From: Nocardioides pantholopis | Lineage (GTDB): Bacteria; Actinomycetota; Actinomycetes; Propionibacteriales; Nocardioidaceae | Assembly (NCBI RefSeq): GCF_003710085.1 | Contig: NZ_CP033324.1 | Coordinates: 806,001 to 870,000, forward strand | DNA length: 64,000 nucleotides | Reading direction: 5' to 3' | Shown: piece by piece, positions 29,789-37,932 of the stretch | Layout of the letters: each line of letters opens with the position of its first letter | Numbering within the stretch: position 1 is the first letter of the stretch | Notes under the pieces: generated by a model | The model's database searches: none | Seen by the model: the letters and a program-made list of their open reading frames with translations, nothing else | What the model was told of the DNA's origin: nothing | Program-made: the position numbers and the translations under genes

Positions 29789-29806
29789 GAGATCGTCGGT
29801 GATCTC
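29789..29806. promoter_or_regulatory. Inverted repeat at the ABC operon promoter
   Basis: GAGATC, six bases, GATCTC, lying 14 bases upstream of the ATPase ATG (minus strand). Just beyond it, read on the minus strand, is TAGCGT, a possible -10. The repeat would lie over the start point, a usual place for an operator; the operon's own LuxR-type regulator is a candidate. Confidence 0.45.
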
Positions 29807-29854
29807 GACGCTAGGAGCGTGCGGCGCGACGCTCGATGGTGCGCACACCCGGAT

Positions 29855-29880
29855 CCGGGGTGGGTATATCCCCACCCCGG
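29855..29880 (-). terminator. Hairpin terminator after the SGNH hydrolase gene
   Basis: A perfect 10-bp stem, CCGGGGTGGG at 29855-29864 and its complement at 29871-29880, with a six-base A/T-rich loop. It begins 27 bases after the SGNH hydrolase stop on the minus strand and separates that gene from the ABC operon. Confidence 0.7.
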
Positions 29881-29907
29881 GCGCTCCCGGTCCGTGCCGG
29901 GGGCGGG

Positions 29908-30945
29908 TCAGCGGGGCGCGGGCTCGAGCTCGCCGGCGTCGGCCTCGGCCTGCTCCGGTCCCTCGGTGGTGGACTGCGCGCGCCGGCGGCGGTGCCGCAG
30001 CTCGACCCACCGGCCGCGGACGCCGAGGCGGTTGCCGCCGACCTCGGTGCCGTCCAGCTCCGTGCCGGGGTTGTTGACCGCCCTGATCGCGGCCTGGCTG
30101 ATCGGCATGATCGCCTCTCCGCGCATCACCTCGAGCCGCTCCTCGTCGTCGGGGACGGCGCCGAGGGCGGCCAGCGCCGAGGGCAGCAGCACGCCGACGG
30201 CCGCGCGGTAGCCCTCGGCGGAGGGGTGGAACTGGTCGGGGCCGAAGAGCAGGGCGGGTGCCGCGGCGAACTCGGGGCCGAGGATCGAGCCGATCGAGAC
30301 GGTCCGGCCGCCCTCCTCGATGACGCCGATGGTCTGGCCGGCCGCGAGCCGGCGCGACCAGGCGCGGGCCAGCTGCTTCAGCGGTGGCGCCATCGGCTTG
30401 ATCGTGCCGAGGTCGGGGCAGGTGCCGACGACGACCTCGACGCCGGCGGTGCGCAGCCGGCGCACGGCCTCCTGCAGGTGCCGCACCGAGGCCGAGGGCA
30501 GCACCGTGTGGGTGACGTCGTTGCCGCCGACCAGGATCACCGCGACGTCCGGCTCGAGCGGCAGCGCCTTGTCCACCTGCCCGGCGAGGTCGGAGGACTT
30601 GGCGCCGACCACTGCCAGGTCGCGCAGGTACACGCGCCGGTCGGCGTGCTCGGCGACGCCGCTCGCGAGCAGCGCGCCCGGGGTCTCCTCGACCCGGTCG
30701 ACGCCGTACCCGGCGGCGCTGGAGTCGCCGAGGACGACCAGCTTGGCCGCCGGTCCGGGGCGGCCGCGGCCGTACCAGCCGGAGGGGTCGGGGGGCGGGT
30801 CGTCGCGCAGCGGCCCGATCGCCTTGCGGGCGAGCTTCGCCTCGGCCGTCAGGACGCCGTACAGGGCGCCGCCCAGCATGGTGAGGCCCCCGCCGCCGTA
30901 CGCCGCAGCCGAGGCCAGCTTGCGTGCCGCCGCTGCCTTCCCCAC
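29908..30945 (-). CDS. SGNH/GDSL-family hydrolase
   Basis: 345 residues, GTG start. N-terminal hydrophobic segment (about 12-32) then the SGNH blocks: block I LVVLGDSSAAGYGVD with the nucleophile Ser, Gly in block II (LAVVGAKSSD), GGND in block III and DQFHPSAEGY with the catalytic Asp/His in block V. An esterase or lipase-like enzyme probably at the membrane or outside; the substrate cannot be told. The C-terminal 40 residues are a basic and then acidic tail. Equivalent in place to Rv1075c next to cbs in M. tuberculosis. Its promoter looks leaderless. Confidence 0.9.
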   Translation of the reverse strand: MGKAAAARKLASAAAYGGGGLTMLGGALYGVLTAEAKLARKAIGPLRDDPPPDPSGWYGRGRPGPAAKLVVLGDSSAAGYGVDRVEETPGALLASGVAEHADRRVYLRDLAVVGAKSSDLAGQVDKALPLEPDVAVILVGGNDVTHTVLPSASVRHLQEAVRRLRTAGVEVVVGTCPDLGTIKPMAPPLKQLARAWSRRLAAGQTIGVIEEGGRTVSIGSILGPEFAAAPALLFGPDQFHPSAEGYRAAVGVLLPSALAALGAVPDDEERLEVMRGEAIMPISQAAIRAVNNPGTELDGTEVGGNRLGVRGRWVELRHRRRRAQSTTEGPEQAEADAGELEPAPR

Positions 30946-30951
30946 AGGCCG

Positions 30952-30957
30952 ATTCTA
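30952..30957 (-). promoter_or_regulatory. -10 element of the SGNH hydrolase gene (leaderless layout)
   Basis: On the minus strand TAGAAT, then six bases, then the GTG start. Transcription would begin at the start codon. Confidence 0.6.
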
Positions 30958-30969
30958 CGGTTGGTCACC

Positions 30970-30987
30970 CCCCGATTGGCTTCGGGG
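30970..30987. promoter_or_regulatory. Inverted repeat between SGNH hydrolase and cbs
   Basis: CCCCGA, six bases, TCGGGG, midway between two divergent -10 elements (30952-30957 and 31014-31019). It is well placed to control both genes. No factor is assigned. Confidence 0.4.
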
Positions 30988-31013
30988 TTTGCCGCTGGTC
31001 TCGACAACCGTCC

Positions 31014-31019
31014 TAGATT
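31014..31019 (+). promoter_or_regulatory. -10 element of cbs (leaderless layout)
   Basis: TAGATT followed by six bases and the GTG start at 31026. TTGCCG at 30989 is a possible but over-distant -35. Confidence 0.65.
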
Positions 31020-31025
31020 GGCCCG

Positions 31026-32417
31026 GTGCAGTATGCGAACTCGCTCCTCGACCTGATCGGCGACACCCCCCTGCTCCGGCTCGGCCGCAGCCTCGACGGA
31101 CTGGCCGGCCGGCCGGGTCCGCTGGTGCTGGCCAAGATCGAGTACCTCAACCCGGGCGGGTCGGTGAAGGACCGGATCGCCACCCGGATGATCGACGCCG
31201 CGGAGGCCTCCGGCGCGCTGCAGCCCGGAGGCACCATCGTCGAGCCGACCTCCGGCAACACCGGCGTCGGGCTGGCCATGGTGGCCCAGCAGCGGGGCTA
31301 CCGCTGTGTCTTCGTGTGCCCCGACAAGGTCAGCGAGGACAAGCGCAACGTGCTCAAGGCCTACGGCGCCGAGGTGGTCGTCTGCCCGACCGCCGTCGAG
31401 CCCGAGCACCCGGACTCCTACTACAACGTCTCCGACCGGCTGGCCGCCCAGCCAGGCGCCTGGAAGCCCGACCAGTACTCCAACCCGCACAACCCGCGCT
31501 CGCACTACGAGACCACCGGGCCGGAGATCTGGAAGCAGACCGAGGGCCGGATCACGCACTTCGTCACCGGCATGGGCACCGGCGGCACGATCAGCGGCGT
31601 CGGGCGGTTCCTCAAGGAGCAGAACCCCGACATCCAGGTGATCGGCGCCGACCCGGAGGGCTCGGTCTACTCGGGCGGCTCCGGCCGCCCCTACCTCGTC
31701 GAGGGCGTCGGCGAGGACTTCTGGCCGGACACCTACGACCGGGGCGTGGCCGACCGGGTCATCGAGGTCTCCGACGCAGACTCCTTCGCCTTCACCCGCC
31801 GGCTGGCCCGCGAGGAGGCGCTGCTGGTGGGCGGCTCGTCGGGGATGGCCGCCTTCGCCGCGGCCAAGCTGGCCCGGGAGCTGGCCGAGGAGGGCCGCGA
31901 GGACGCGGTGATCGTCGTGCTGCTCCCGGACTCCGGGCGCGGCTACCTCACCAAGATCTTCAACGACGAGTGGCTGGCGCAGTACGGCTTCCCCACCGGC
32001 AGCGCCGCCCCCGGCCGGACGGTCGGGGAGGTGCTGCGCGGCAAGGACGGCCGGGTCCCCGACCTGGTGCACACCCACCCCGGGGAGACCATCGCCGAGG
32101 CGATCGCGATCCTGCAGGAGTACGGCGTCTCGCAGATGCCCGTGGTCCGCGCCGAGCCGCCGATCGTCGCGGCCGAGGTCGTCGGGTCGGTCTCGGACCG
32201 AGCGCTGCTCGACGCGCTCTTCACCGGCCACGCCCGCCTCACCGACCGGGTGGACATGCACATGTCGGAGCCGCTGCCCACGATCGGCTCGATCGAGGCC
32301 GCGAGCGACGCTGTGGGTGCGCTCGAGGGCGCCGACGCGCTGCTGGTGCACGAGGACGGCAAGCCGGTCGGCGTGGTCACCCGCCACGACCTGCTCGCCC
32401 ACCTCGCCCTGGGCTGA
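31026..32417 (+). CDS. cbs: Cystathionine beta-synthase
   Basis: 463 residues. Fold-type II PLP enzyme: PLP-lysine in NPGGSVKDRIA (about residue 44), substrate loop SGNTGVG and the phosphate-binding GTGGT. The C-terminal third (about 335-463) holds two CBS motifs (EAIAILQEYGVSQMPVV and ALEGADALLVHEDGKPVGVVTRHDLL), a Bateman module that binds adenosyl ligands. Condenses serine and homocysteine to cystathionine. The CBS pair and the metB gene 13 kb downstream separate it from simple cysteine synthases, though some O-acetylserine activity is possible. Confidence 0.94.
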   Translation: MQYANSLLDLIGDTPLLRLGRSLDGLAGRPGPLVLAKIEYLNPGGSVKDRIATRMIDAAEASGALQPGGTIVEPTSGNTGVGLAMVAQQRGYRCVFVCPDKVSEDKRNVLKAYGAEVVVCPTAVEPEHPDSYYNVSDRLAAQPGAWKPDQYSNPHNPRSHYETTGPEIWKQTEGRITHFVTGMGTGGTISGVGRFLKEQNPDIQVIGADPEGSVYSGGSGRPYLVEGVGEDFWPDTYDRGVADRVIEVSDADSFAFTRRLAREEALLVGGSSGMAAFAAAKLARELAEEGREDAVIVVLLPDSGRGYLTKIFNDEWLAQYGFPTGSAAPGRTVGEVLRGKDGRVPDLVHTHPGETIAEAIAILQEYGVSQMPVVRAEPPIVAAEVVGSVSDRALLDALFTGHARLTDRVDMHMSEPLPTIGSIEAASDAVGALEGADALLVHEDGKPVGVVTRHDLLAHLALG

Positions 32418-32429
32418 GCCCGCCCGAAG

Positions 32430-32575
32430 CCGGCCCGGCTTGCGTGCCAGGCGAACGAGTCGGCCTCGCAGACGATTCGCAGCCGCTCGTCGACCAGGCC
32501 CGCGCGGGCGACCCCGCCGAGGTCGGCGAGCAGCTCGACGACGTCAGGCACGGACCCGAGCATGCCGGCCCGGCT
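32430..32575 (-). pseudogene. Remnant of a DUF559 (Vsr-like nuclease) gene
   Basis: On the minus strand the frame reads MLGSVPDVVELLADLGGVARAGLVDERLRIVCEADSFAWH in separate pieces: the G-x-V-D-x-x-L-R-I-V-x-E-A-D-S-F-x-W-H pattern is the core of the DUF559 domain with its acidic catalytic residue. The normal continuation (RDCRRY and the hydrophobic W-x-V-L-R-F strand) is missing; the frame instead runs into the antisense of cbs. No start signal or full N-terminal domain is present. Best read as a decayed fragment left in the cbs-downstream gap. Confidence 0.6.
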
Positions 32576-32603
32576 CGTCGTCCGCGCCGCTCCTCCACAG
32601 CCG

Positions 32604-33167
32604 TCAGGCCGGGCGGCGCCCGAGCAGCGCCGCGAGCCGGTCCACCGCCGGTGCCGCATCGTCGACGGGCTGCGGCGGCGCGAACGGGGTGCGATCAGCC
32701 GGCAGCCGCGCCATCAGGAGCCGGCTCGCCTCCAGGGCGCGCTCGGCGACCTGCTCCGGTACGTCGAGCCGTCGCCCGGTGCCGCGGGCGACGTCCCAGC
32801 CGTGGGTGAGCGCCTCGATCGTGCGCAGGTCGAGGATGGCGGGAGCGGGCAGCGGGCCGATGCCGGTCGGGTACTCGCCCGGCCCGGACGCGGCCAGTGC
32901 CTCCCGCAGCGCGGCGCCGGTCGACTCGAGGACGTCGGGCAGCGTCGCCTCGGGCAGGTCGGCGACCTCGGCGGACAGCGCGGGGAGGTCGTAGGGCAGG
33001 CCGGCCAGCGACGTGGTGAACGCGCGCTCGCCGACGACGACGTGGCGGACGACCGCCGCCACGTCCCAGTCGGGGCACGGGGTGGGCCGCGACCAGTCGG
33101 CGGCGTCCAGGCTCCGGACGAGCGTCGTGACCGCTGAGTGGGCACTGGTGAGGTCTCCCGGCTCCAT
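32604..33167 (-). CDS. TIGR03086-type maleylpyruvate isomerase-like (DinB-fold) protein
   Basis: 187 residues from the ATG giving MEPGDLTSAHSAV. Hallmarks of the mycothiol-linked maleylpyruvate isomerase N-terminal family: WSRPTPCPDWDVAAVVRHVVVGERAF, with metal-binding His in VRHVV, and the late DLRTIEALTHGWDVARGTG, with His in ALTHGWD. These four-helix proteins bind a divalent metal; several use mycothiol. The substrate here is unknown. Monocistronic on the minus strand, followed by a YchJ-like gene further upstream. Confidence 0.88.
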   Translation of the reverse strand: MEPGDLTSAHSAVTTLVRSLDAADWSRPTPCPDWDVAAVVRHVVVGERAFTTSLAGLPYDLPALSAEVADLPEATLPDVLESTGAALREALAASGPGEYPTGIGPLPAPAILDLRTIEALTHGWDVARGTGRRLDVPEQVAERALEASRLLMARLPADRTPFAPPQPVDDAAPAVDRLAALLGRRPA

Positions 33168-33232
33168 GGGCCCAGCATCGACCCGTCCGGACGCGGCCGC
33201 AACGGTCGGGAGCGGGTCCGGCGGCGCGCTCG

Positions 33233-33601
33233 CTACCCGACGTCCCCGTCGAGGTAGAACCAGCGCCCGGCGCGCCGCGCGAACCGGCTGTGCTCGCGCA
33301 GCTCGCCCGGCCCCGACGGCGTCTCGTAGCGCGCCACGAACTCCACCCAGTCCGGGCCGGTGGCCACGATGTCCAGGCCGGTCCAGCGCAGGTCCGGGTC
33401 CTGCGCCACCGAGTCGGGGCGGGTGCGGGGGTGCCAGGTCCGCCAGACGTAGTCGGTCTCGCCGACGGCGTACGCCGCGTAGCGCGAGCGCATCAGCTCC
33501 TCCGGGGTCGCGGCCTGGGCGGCGCCGCGGTGCAGCCGCCCGCAGCACGCGTCGTACGCCGTCCCGCTCCCGCAGGGACAGTCGGCACGCAGCGAGGTCA
33601 C
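33233..33601 (-). CDS. YchJ/UPF0225 family protein with SEC-C motif
   Basis: 122 residues from GTG; upstream parts of the open frame are antisense to the ATPase gene. Begins with the SEC-C zinc motif (CPCGSGTAYDACCG), followed by the family's RSRYAAYAVGETDYVWRTWHP and a C-terminal NTF2-like sheet ending FARRAGRWFYLDGDV. The family is widespread and its function is not known; SEC-C motifs usually mediate zinc-dependent protein contacts. Its start lies 59 bases from the divergent ATPase gene. Confidence 0.93.
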   Translation of the reverse strand: MTSLRADCPCGSGTAYDACCGRLHRGAAQAATPEELMRSRYAAYAVGETDYVWRTWHPRTRPDSVAQDPDLRWTGLDIVATGPDWVEFVARYETPSGPGELREHSRFARRAGRWFYLDGDVG

Positions 33602-33647
33602 CGGGGAACCGTAGCCGCAGCCCGGCCCGGGTCGTGGAGTCCGGCAG

Positions 33648-33653
33648 TAGCGT
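33648..33653 (+). promoter_or_regulatory. -10 element of the MoxR/ChlI-like gene (leaderless layout)
   Basis: TAGCGT, six bases, then GTG at 33660. The GGAG two bases before the start is too close to act as a ribosome site. Confidence 0.6.
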
Positions 33654-33659
33654 GGAGAT

Positions 33660-35090
33660 GTGACTGCCGCCTCGTTCCCCGCCAGCACTCCCACTCCCGC
33701 CTCCACCCCCGCACCCACGATCTCGACGGTCGGCGAGCTGCGGGCCGCCGGACACCAGCACCAGCCGCTGCGCACCGAGATGCGCGAGAACCTGCTCGCG
33801 AAGTTGCGCGCGGGTGAGGACCCCTGGCCGGGACTGCACGGCCTGGAGGACACCGTCATCCCGCAGATCGAGCGGGCCCTGATCGCCGGCCACGACATCG
33901 TGCTCCTCGGCGAGCGCGGCCAGGGCAAGACCCGGCTGCTGCGCACGATGGTCGGGCTGCTCGACGAGTGGACGCCGGTGATCTCCGGCTCCGAGCTCGG
34001 CGAGCACCCCTACGAGCCCGTCACCCACGCGTCGCGGGCCGCCGCCGCGATGTACGGCGACGACCTGCGGGTCTCCTGGAAGCACCGCGACGAGCGGTAC
34101 GCCGAGAAGCTGGCCACCCCGGACACCTCGGTCGCGGACCTGATCGGCGACGTGGACCCGATGAAGGTCGCCGAGGGCCGCTCGCTCGGCGACCCCGAGA
34201 CCATCCACTTCGGGCTGGTCCCGCGCAGCCACCGCGGCATCGTCGCGATCAACGAGCTCCCCGACCTCGCCGAGCGGATCCAGGTCGCGATGCTCAACGT
34301 GATGGAGGAGCGCGACGTCCAGATCCGCGGCTACGTGCTGCGGCTGCCGCTCGACGTCCTGGTCGTGGCCAGCGCCAACCCGGAGGACTACACCAACCGG
34401 GGCCGGATCATCACCCCGCTGAAGGACCGCTTCGGCGCCGAGATCCGCACCCACTACCCCCTGGAGCTGGACGCCGAGATGGCGGTGATCCGTCAGGAGG
34501 CGCACCTGGTCGCCGAGGTGCCCGAGCACCTGCTGGAGATCCTGGCCCGGTTCACCCGCAACCTGCGCGCCTCCAGCTCGGTCGACCAGCGCTCGGGGGT
34601 GAGCGCGCGGTTCGCGATCGCCGGCGCCGAGACGGTCGCCGCCGCCGCCCTGCACCGGGCCACCCGGCAGGGCGAGGACCAGGCGGTCGCGCGGGTCGTC
34701 GACCTGGAGACCGCCGTCGACGTGCTCGGCGGCAAGATCGAGTTCGAGTCCGGCGAGGAGGGCCGCGAGAGCGAGGTCCTCACGCACCTGCTGCGCACCG
34801 CTGTCGCCGAGACCGTCCGCCAGCGGCTGCGCGGCCTCGACCTGGCGCTGCTCGTCGACGCGATCGAGGCGGGCGCGATGGTGACCACCGGCGAGCAGGT
34901 GCCGGCGCGGGAGTTCCTGGCCGGGCTGCCGGTGCTGGGGGAGTCCGAGCTCTACACCGACATCGGCGACCGGCTCGACGCCACCAGCGACGGCGAGCTC
35001 GCCGGCGCGATCGAGCTGGCGCTCGAGGGTCTCTACCTGGCGCGCAAGATCGGCAAGGACACCGACGGGAGCGAGACCGTCTATGGCTAG
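33660..35090 (+). CDS. AAA+ ATPase, magnesium-chelatase ChlI/MoxR-like
   Basis: 476 residues. AAA+ core: Walker A GERGQGKTRLL (about 84-94), a ChlI-type region with PMKVAEGRSLGDPETIHFGLVPRSHRGIVAINELPDLAERIQVAMLNVMEER (Walker B is IVAINELPDL), sensor 1 VVASANPEDYTNRGRIITPLKDRF and an arginine finger region. The C-terminal third is helical. It overlaps by 8 bases with a VWA-domain partner; ChlI/MoxR and VWA pairs act as metal-insertion or protein-remodelling machines. Photosynthetic chelation is unlikely because no bch gene is present. Resembles the Rv0958-Rv0959 pair of M. tuberculosis. Confidence 0.9.
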   Translation: MTAASFPASTPTPASTPAPTISTVGELRAAGHQHQPLRTEMRENLLAKLRAGEDPWPGLHGLEDTVIPQIERALIAGHDIVLLGERGQGKTRLLRTMVGLLDEWTPVISGSELGEHPYEPVTHASRAAAAMYGDDLRVSWKHRDERYAEKLATPDTSVADLIGDVDPMKVAEGRSLGDPETIHFGLVPRSHRGIVAINELPDLAERIQVAMLNVMEERDVQIRGYVLRLPLDVLVVASANPEDYTNRGRIITPLKDRFGAEIRTHYPLELDAEMAVIRQEAHLVAEVPEHLLEILARFTRNLRASSSVDQRSGVSARFAIAGAETVAAAALHRATRQGEDQAVARVVDLETAVDVLGGKIEFESGEEGRESEVLTHLLRTAVAETVRQRLRGLDLALLVDAIEAGAMVTTGEQVPAREFLAGLPVLGESELYTDIGDRLDATSDGELAGAIELALEGLYLARKIGKDTDGSETVYG

Positions 35091-37107
35091 GCGCGGCACC
35101 CGGTTCCGGCGCTACGACGGGGGCGACCCGCTGGCGCCGCCGGTCGACCTCGCCGAGGCGCTGGACGCCATCGGCGAGGACGTGATGGCCGGCTACAGCC
35201 CCGAGCGGGCGATGCGGGAGTTCCTGCGCCGCGGCGGGCGCGACCAGCGCGGCCTCGACGACCTAGCCCGCCAGGTGGCCCAGCGGCGCCAGGAGCTGCT
35301 GCAGCGGCACAACCTGGACGGCACCCTGCAGGAGATCCGCGAGCTGCTGGACCGGGCGGTGCTCGAGGAGCGCAAGCAGCTGGCCCGCGACGCGATGATG
35401 GACGACGGCGACCGGGCCCTGCGCGAGATGCAGCTGGAGAGCCTCCCGCCCAGCCCGGCGGCGGCGGTCAGCGAGCTCGCGGCGTACGACTGGCAGAGCC
35501 GGGAGGCCCGGGAGGACTACGAGAAGATCAAGGACCTGCTCGGCCGGGAGCTGCTCGACCAGCGCTTCGCCGGGATGAAGCAGGCGCTGGAGAACGCCGG
35601 CGAGGAGGACCGGGCAGCTGTCAACGAGATGCTCCAGGACCTCAACGAGCTGCTGGAGAAGCACCAGCAGGGCGTCGACACCCAGGACGACTTCGACCGG
35701 TTCATGGACGAGCACGGCGACTTCTTCCCCGAGCGCCCCGAGAACATCGACCAGCTGCTCGACGCGCTGGCCGCCCGCGCCGCCGCGGCGCAGCGGATGC
35801 TGAACTCGATGACGCCCGAGCAGCGCGAGGAGCTGATGCAGCTCTCGGCGCAGGCCTTCGGGTCGCCGGCGCTGATGGACTCCCTGGCCCGGCTCGACGC
35901 CAACCTCCAGTCGCTGCGGCCGGGGGAGGACTGGGGCGGCTCGGAGCAGATGAGCGGCGATGAGGGCGTCGGCCTCGGCGACGGCACCGGGGTCTTCCAG
36001 GACCTGGCCGAGCTGGACACGCTCTCCGAGCAGCTCACCCAGTCCTACGCCGGCTCGCAGCTCGACGACGTCGACCTCGAGGCGCTGGCACGCCAGCTCG
36101 GCGACCAGGCGGCCGTGGACGCCCGCACCCTCCAGCAGCTGGAGAAGGCGCTGCGCGAGCAGGGCACGATGCGCCGCGACTCCACCGGCCAGCTGCAGCT
36201 GACCCCCCGCGCGATGCGCCAGCTCGGCCAGTCGCTGCTGCGCGACGTGGCCCAGCGGCTCTCGGGACGGCGCGGCGAGCGCGACACCCAGCGCGCCGGC
36301 GCCGCCGGGGAGCTGTCCGGGTCCACCCGGGAGTGGGCCTACGGCGACACCGAGCCGTGGGACATCCCCCGCTCGGTGCTCAACGGCGTGCTGCGGCGGG
36401 CCAGCGACCCGGCCGGGCCGATGATGGAGATCGGCGACGTGGAGGTGCACGAGACCGAGGACCGCACCCAGGCCGCGGTGGCGCTGCTGGTGGACACCTC
36501 GTTCTCGATGGCGATGGACGGCCGGTGGGTGCCGATGAAGCGGACCGCGCTGGCGCTGCACACGCTGATCCGCTCCCGGTTCCGTGGCGACCACCTGCAG
36601 CTGATCGGCTTCGGGCGCTACGCCGAGGTGATGGAGATCGAGCAGCTCACCGCCCTGGACGCGATGTGGGACAAGGGCACCAACCTGCACCACGGGCTGC
36701 TGCTGGCGAACCGGCACTTCCGCAAGCACCCGAACGCCCAGCCGGTGCTGCTGATCGTCACCGACGGTGAGCCGACCTCCCACCTCGAGGCCGACGGCGA
36801 GGTCTTCTTCGCCTATCCGCCGCACCCCCTGACGGTCGCGTACGCCGTGCGCGAGCTCGACGTCTCCCGCCGCCTCGGCGCCCAGACCACGTTCTTCCGG
36901 CTCGGCGACGACCCGGGCCTGGCCCGGTTCGTGGACTCGATGGCCAAGCGGGCCGAGGGCCGGGTGGTCGCTCCCGAGCTCGACGACCTCGGCGCGGCAG
37001 TCGTCGGCTCCTACCTGGGCAGCCGCGGCCCCGGCGGCTCGGGTGGCTCGGACCCCGGTGGCTCCTACGGCGACTGGTTCGGCGGCCGGGGGTTCTGGGT
37101 CGGCTGA
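35083..37107 (+). CDS. VWA-domain protein, partner of the MoxR/ChlI-like ATPase
   Basis: 674 residues, ATG within the end of the ATPase gene. The first 430 residues are charged and helical with many Gln/Glu/Leu repeats (long coiled-coil-like segments such as LARQVAQRRQELLQRHNLDG). The C-terminal part (about 450-640) is a von Willebrand A domain with an intact MIDAS: LLVDTSFSMAMDG (DxSxS), a Thr in DKGTNLHHG and IVTDGEPT (aspartate). The last residues are Gly/Ser-rich (SRGPGGSGGSDPGGS). It should bind Mg2+ and present a client to the ATPase. Client unknown. Confidence 0.9.
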   Translation: MARRGTRFRRYDGGDPLAPPVDLAEALDAIGEDVMAGYSPERAMREFLRRGGRDQRGLDDLARQVAQRRQELLQRHNLDGTLQEIRELLDRAVLEERKQLARDAMMDDGDRALREMQLESLPPSPAAAVSELAAYDWQSREAREDYEKIKDLLGRELLDQRFAGMKQALENAGEEDRAAVNEMLQDLNELLEKHQQGVDTQDDFDRFMDEHGDFFPERPENIDQLLDALAARAAAAQRMLNSMTPEQREELMQLSAQAFGSPALMDSLARLDANLQSLRPGEDWGGSEQMSGDEGVGLGDGTGVFQDLAELDTLSEQLTQSYAGSQLDDVDLEALARQLGDQAAVDARTLQQLEKALREQGTMRRDSTGQLQLTPRAMRQLGQSLLRDVAQRLSGRRGERDTQRAGAAGELSGSTREWAYGDTEPWDIPRSVLNGVLRRASDPAGPMMEIGDVEVHETEDRTQAAVALLVDTSFSMAMDGRWVPMKRTALALHTLIRSRFRGDHLQLIGFGRYAEVMEIEQLTALDAMWDKGTNLHHGLLLANRHFRKHPNAQPVLLIVTDGEPTSHLEADGEVFFAYPPHPLTVAYAVRELDVSRRLGAQTTFFRLGDDPGLARFVDSMAKRAEGRVVAPELDDLGAAVVGSYLGSRGPGGSGGSDPGGSYGDWFGGRGFWVG

Positions 37108-37139
37108 CGGGCCGCGCATCCGGGACTGCGCCCGCCACC

Positions 37140-37145
37140 TACGAT
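37140..37145 (+). promoter_or_regulatory. -10 element of the TSUP gene (leaderless layout)
   Basis: TACGAT, seven bases, then GTG at 37153. Confidence 0.55.
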
Positions 37146-37152
37146 CGCCTCC

Positions 37153-37932
37153 GTGGACGACCCGAGCCTGACAGTGCTGGCCCTGCTCGGACTGGCGGCG
37201 CTGACGGCGGGGTTCGTCGACGCGGTGGTGGGCGGCGGGGGGCTGATCCAGCTGCCGGCGCTCCTGCTGGGGCTGCCGGGGGCGAGCCCGGTGCAGGTGC
37301 TGGCGACCAACAAGTTCGCCTCGTTCTGCGGCACCACGGTGAGCGCGGCGACGTACTACCGGCGGGTGCGGCCCGACCCGCGGACCTTCGGGCCGCTGAT
37401 GCTGCTGGCCTTCGTGGGCTCCGTGGGCGGCGCGTTCGTGGCGTCCTGGATCCCGCGGTCGCTGTTCGACCCGCTGGTGCTCGTCGTCCTGGTGGTCGTG
37501 GGCGCGTGGGTGGTGCTGAAGCCGTCGGTGGGGGAGACCACCGCGCTGCGCTTCGGCGGCGGCCGGCACCTGCGGGTGGCGATGCTGGTGGGGCTGCTGG
37601 TCGGCTTCTACGACGGCGCGCTCGGCCCCGGCACCGGGAGCTTCTTCACGATCGCCCTGGTCGGGCTGATGGGCTACAACTTCCTCGAGGCCTCCGCGAA
37701 GACCAAGCTCGCGAACTGGGCCACCAACCTCGCAGCGCTGTGCGTCTTCGTCCCGCAGGGCGCGGTGCTGTGGCACGTCGCGGTGCTGATGGGGGTGGCC
37801 AACCTGGTCGGTGGGTACGTCGGGGCCCGGACCGCCGTGGCCCGCGGGGCCGGGTTCATCCGGGTCTTCTTCGTGCTCGTCGTGGCCGGGTTCGTGGTCC
37901 GGATCGGCGGCGACGTGCTGGGCGTGTGGTGA
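37153..37932 (+). CDS. TSUP (TauE/SafE) family membrane transporter
   Basis: 259 residues, GTG start, about eight hydrophobic helices. Two repeated halves show the family's Gly-rich signatures: GFVDAVVGGGGLIQLPALLLGLPG in the first and GFYDGALGPGTGSFFTIALVGLMGYNFLEASAKTKLANW in the second. TSUP proteins carry sulfite, sulfonates, thiosulfate or related anions; with cbs, metB and a SulP carrier in the window a sulfur compound is a reasonable guess. GTGA overlap with the IMPACT gene. Confidence 0.92.
   Translation: MDDPSLTVLALLGLAALTAGFVDAVVGGGGLIQLPALLLGLPGASPVQVLATNKFASFCGTTVSAATYYRRVRPDPRTFGPLMLLAFVGSVGGAFVASWIPRSLFDPLVLVVLVVVGAWVVLKPSVGETTALRFGGGRHLRVAMLVGLLVGFYDGALGPGTGSFFTIALVGLMGYNFLEASAKTKLANWATNLAALCVFVPQGAVLWHVAVLMGVANLVGGYVGARTAVARGAGFIRVFFVLVVAGFVVRIGGDVLGVW

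Noticed and set aside
32418-32603. Intact short gene on the minus strand
   Set aside because: The frame lacks the rest of DUF559 and runs on into cbs antisense, so it was recorded as a remnant.
33660-37107. Bacteriochlorophyll or cobalamin metal chelatase
   Set aside because: No large chelatase subunit (BchH/CobN) or pathway gene is nearby; the pair matches the uncharacterised ChlI-VWA class better.
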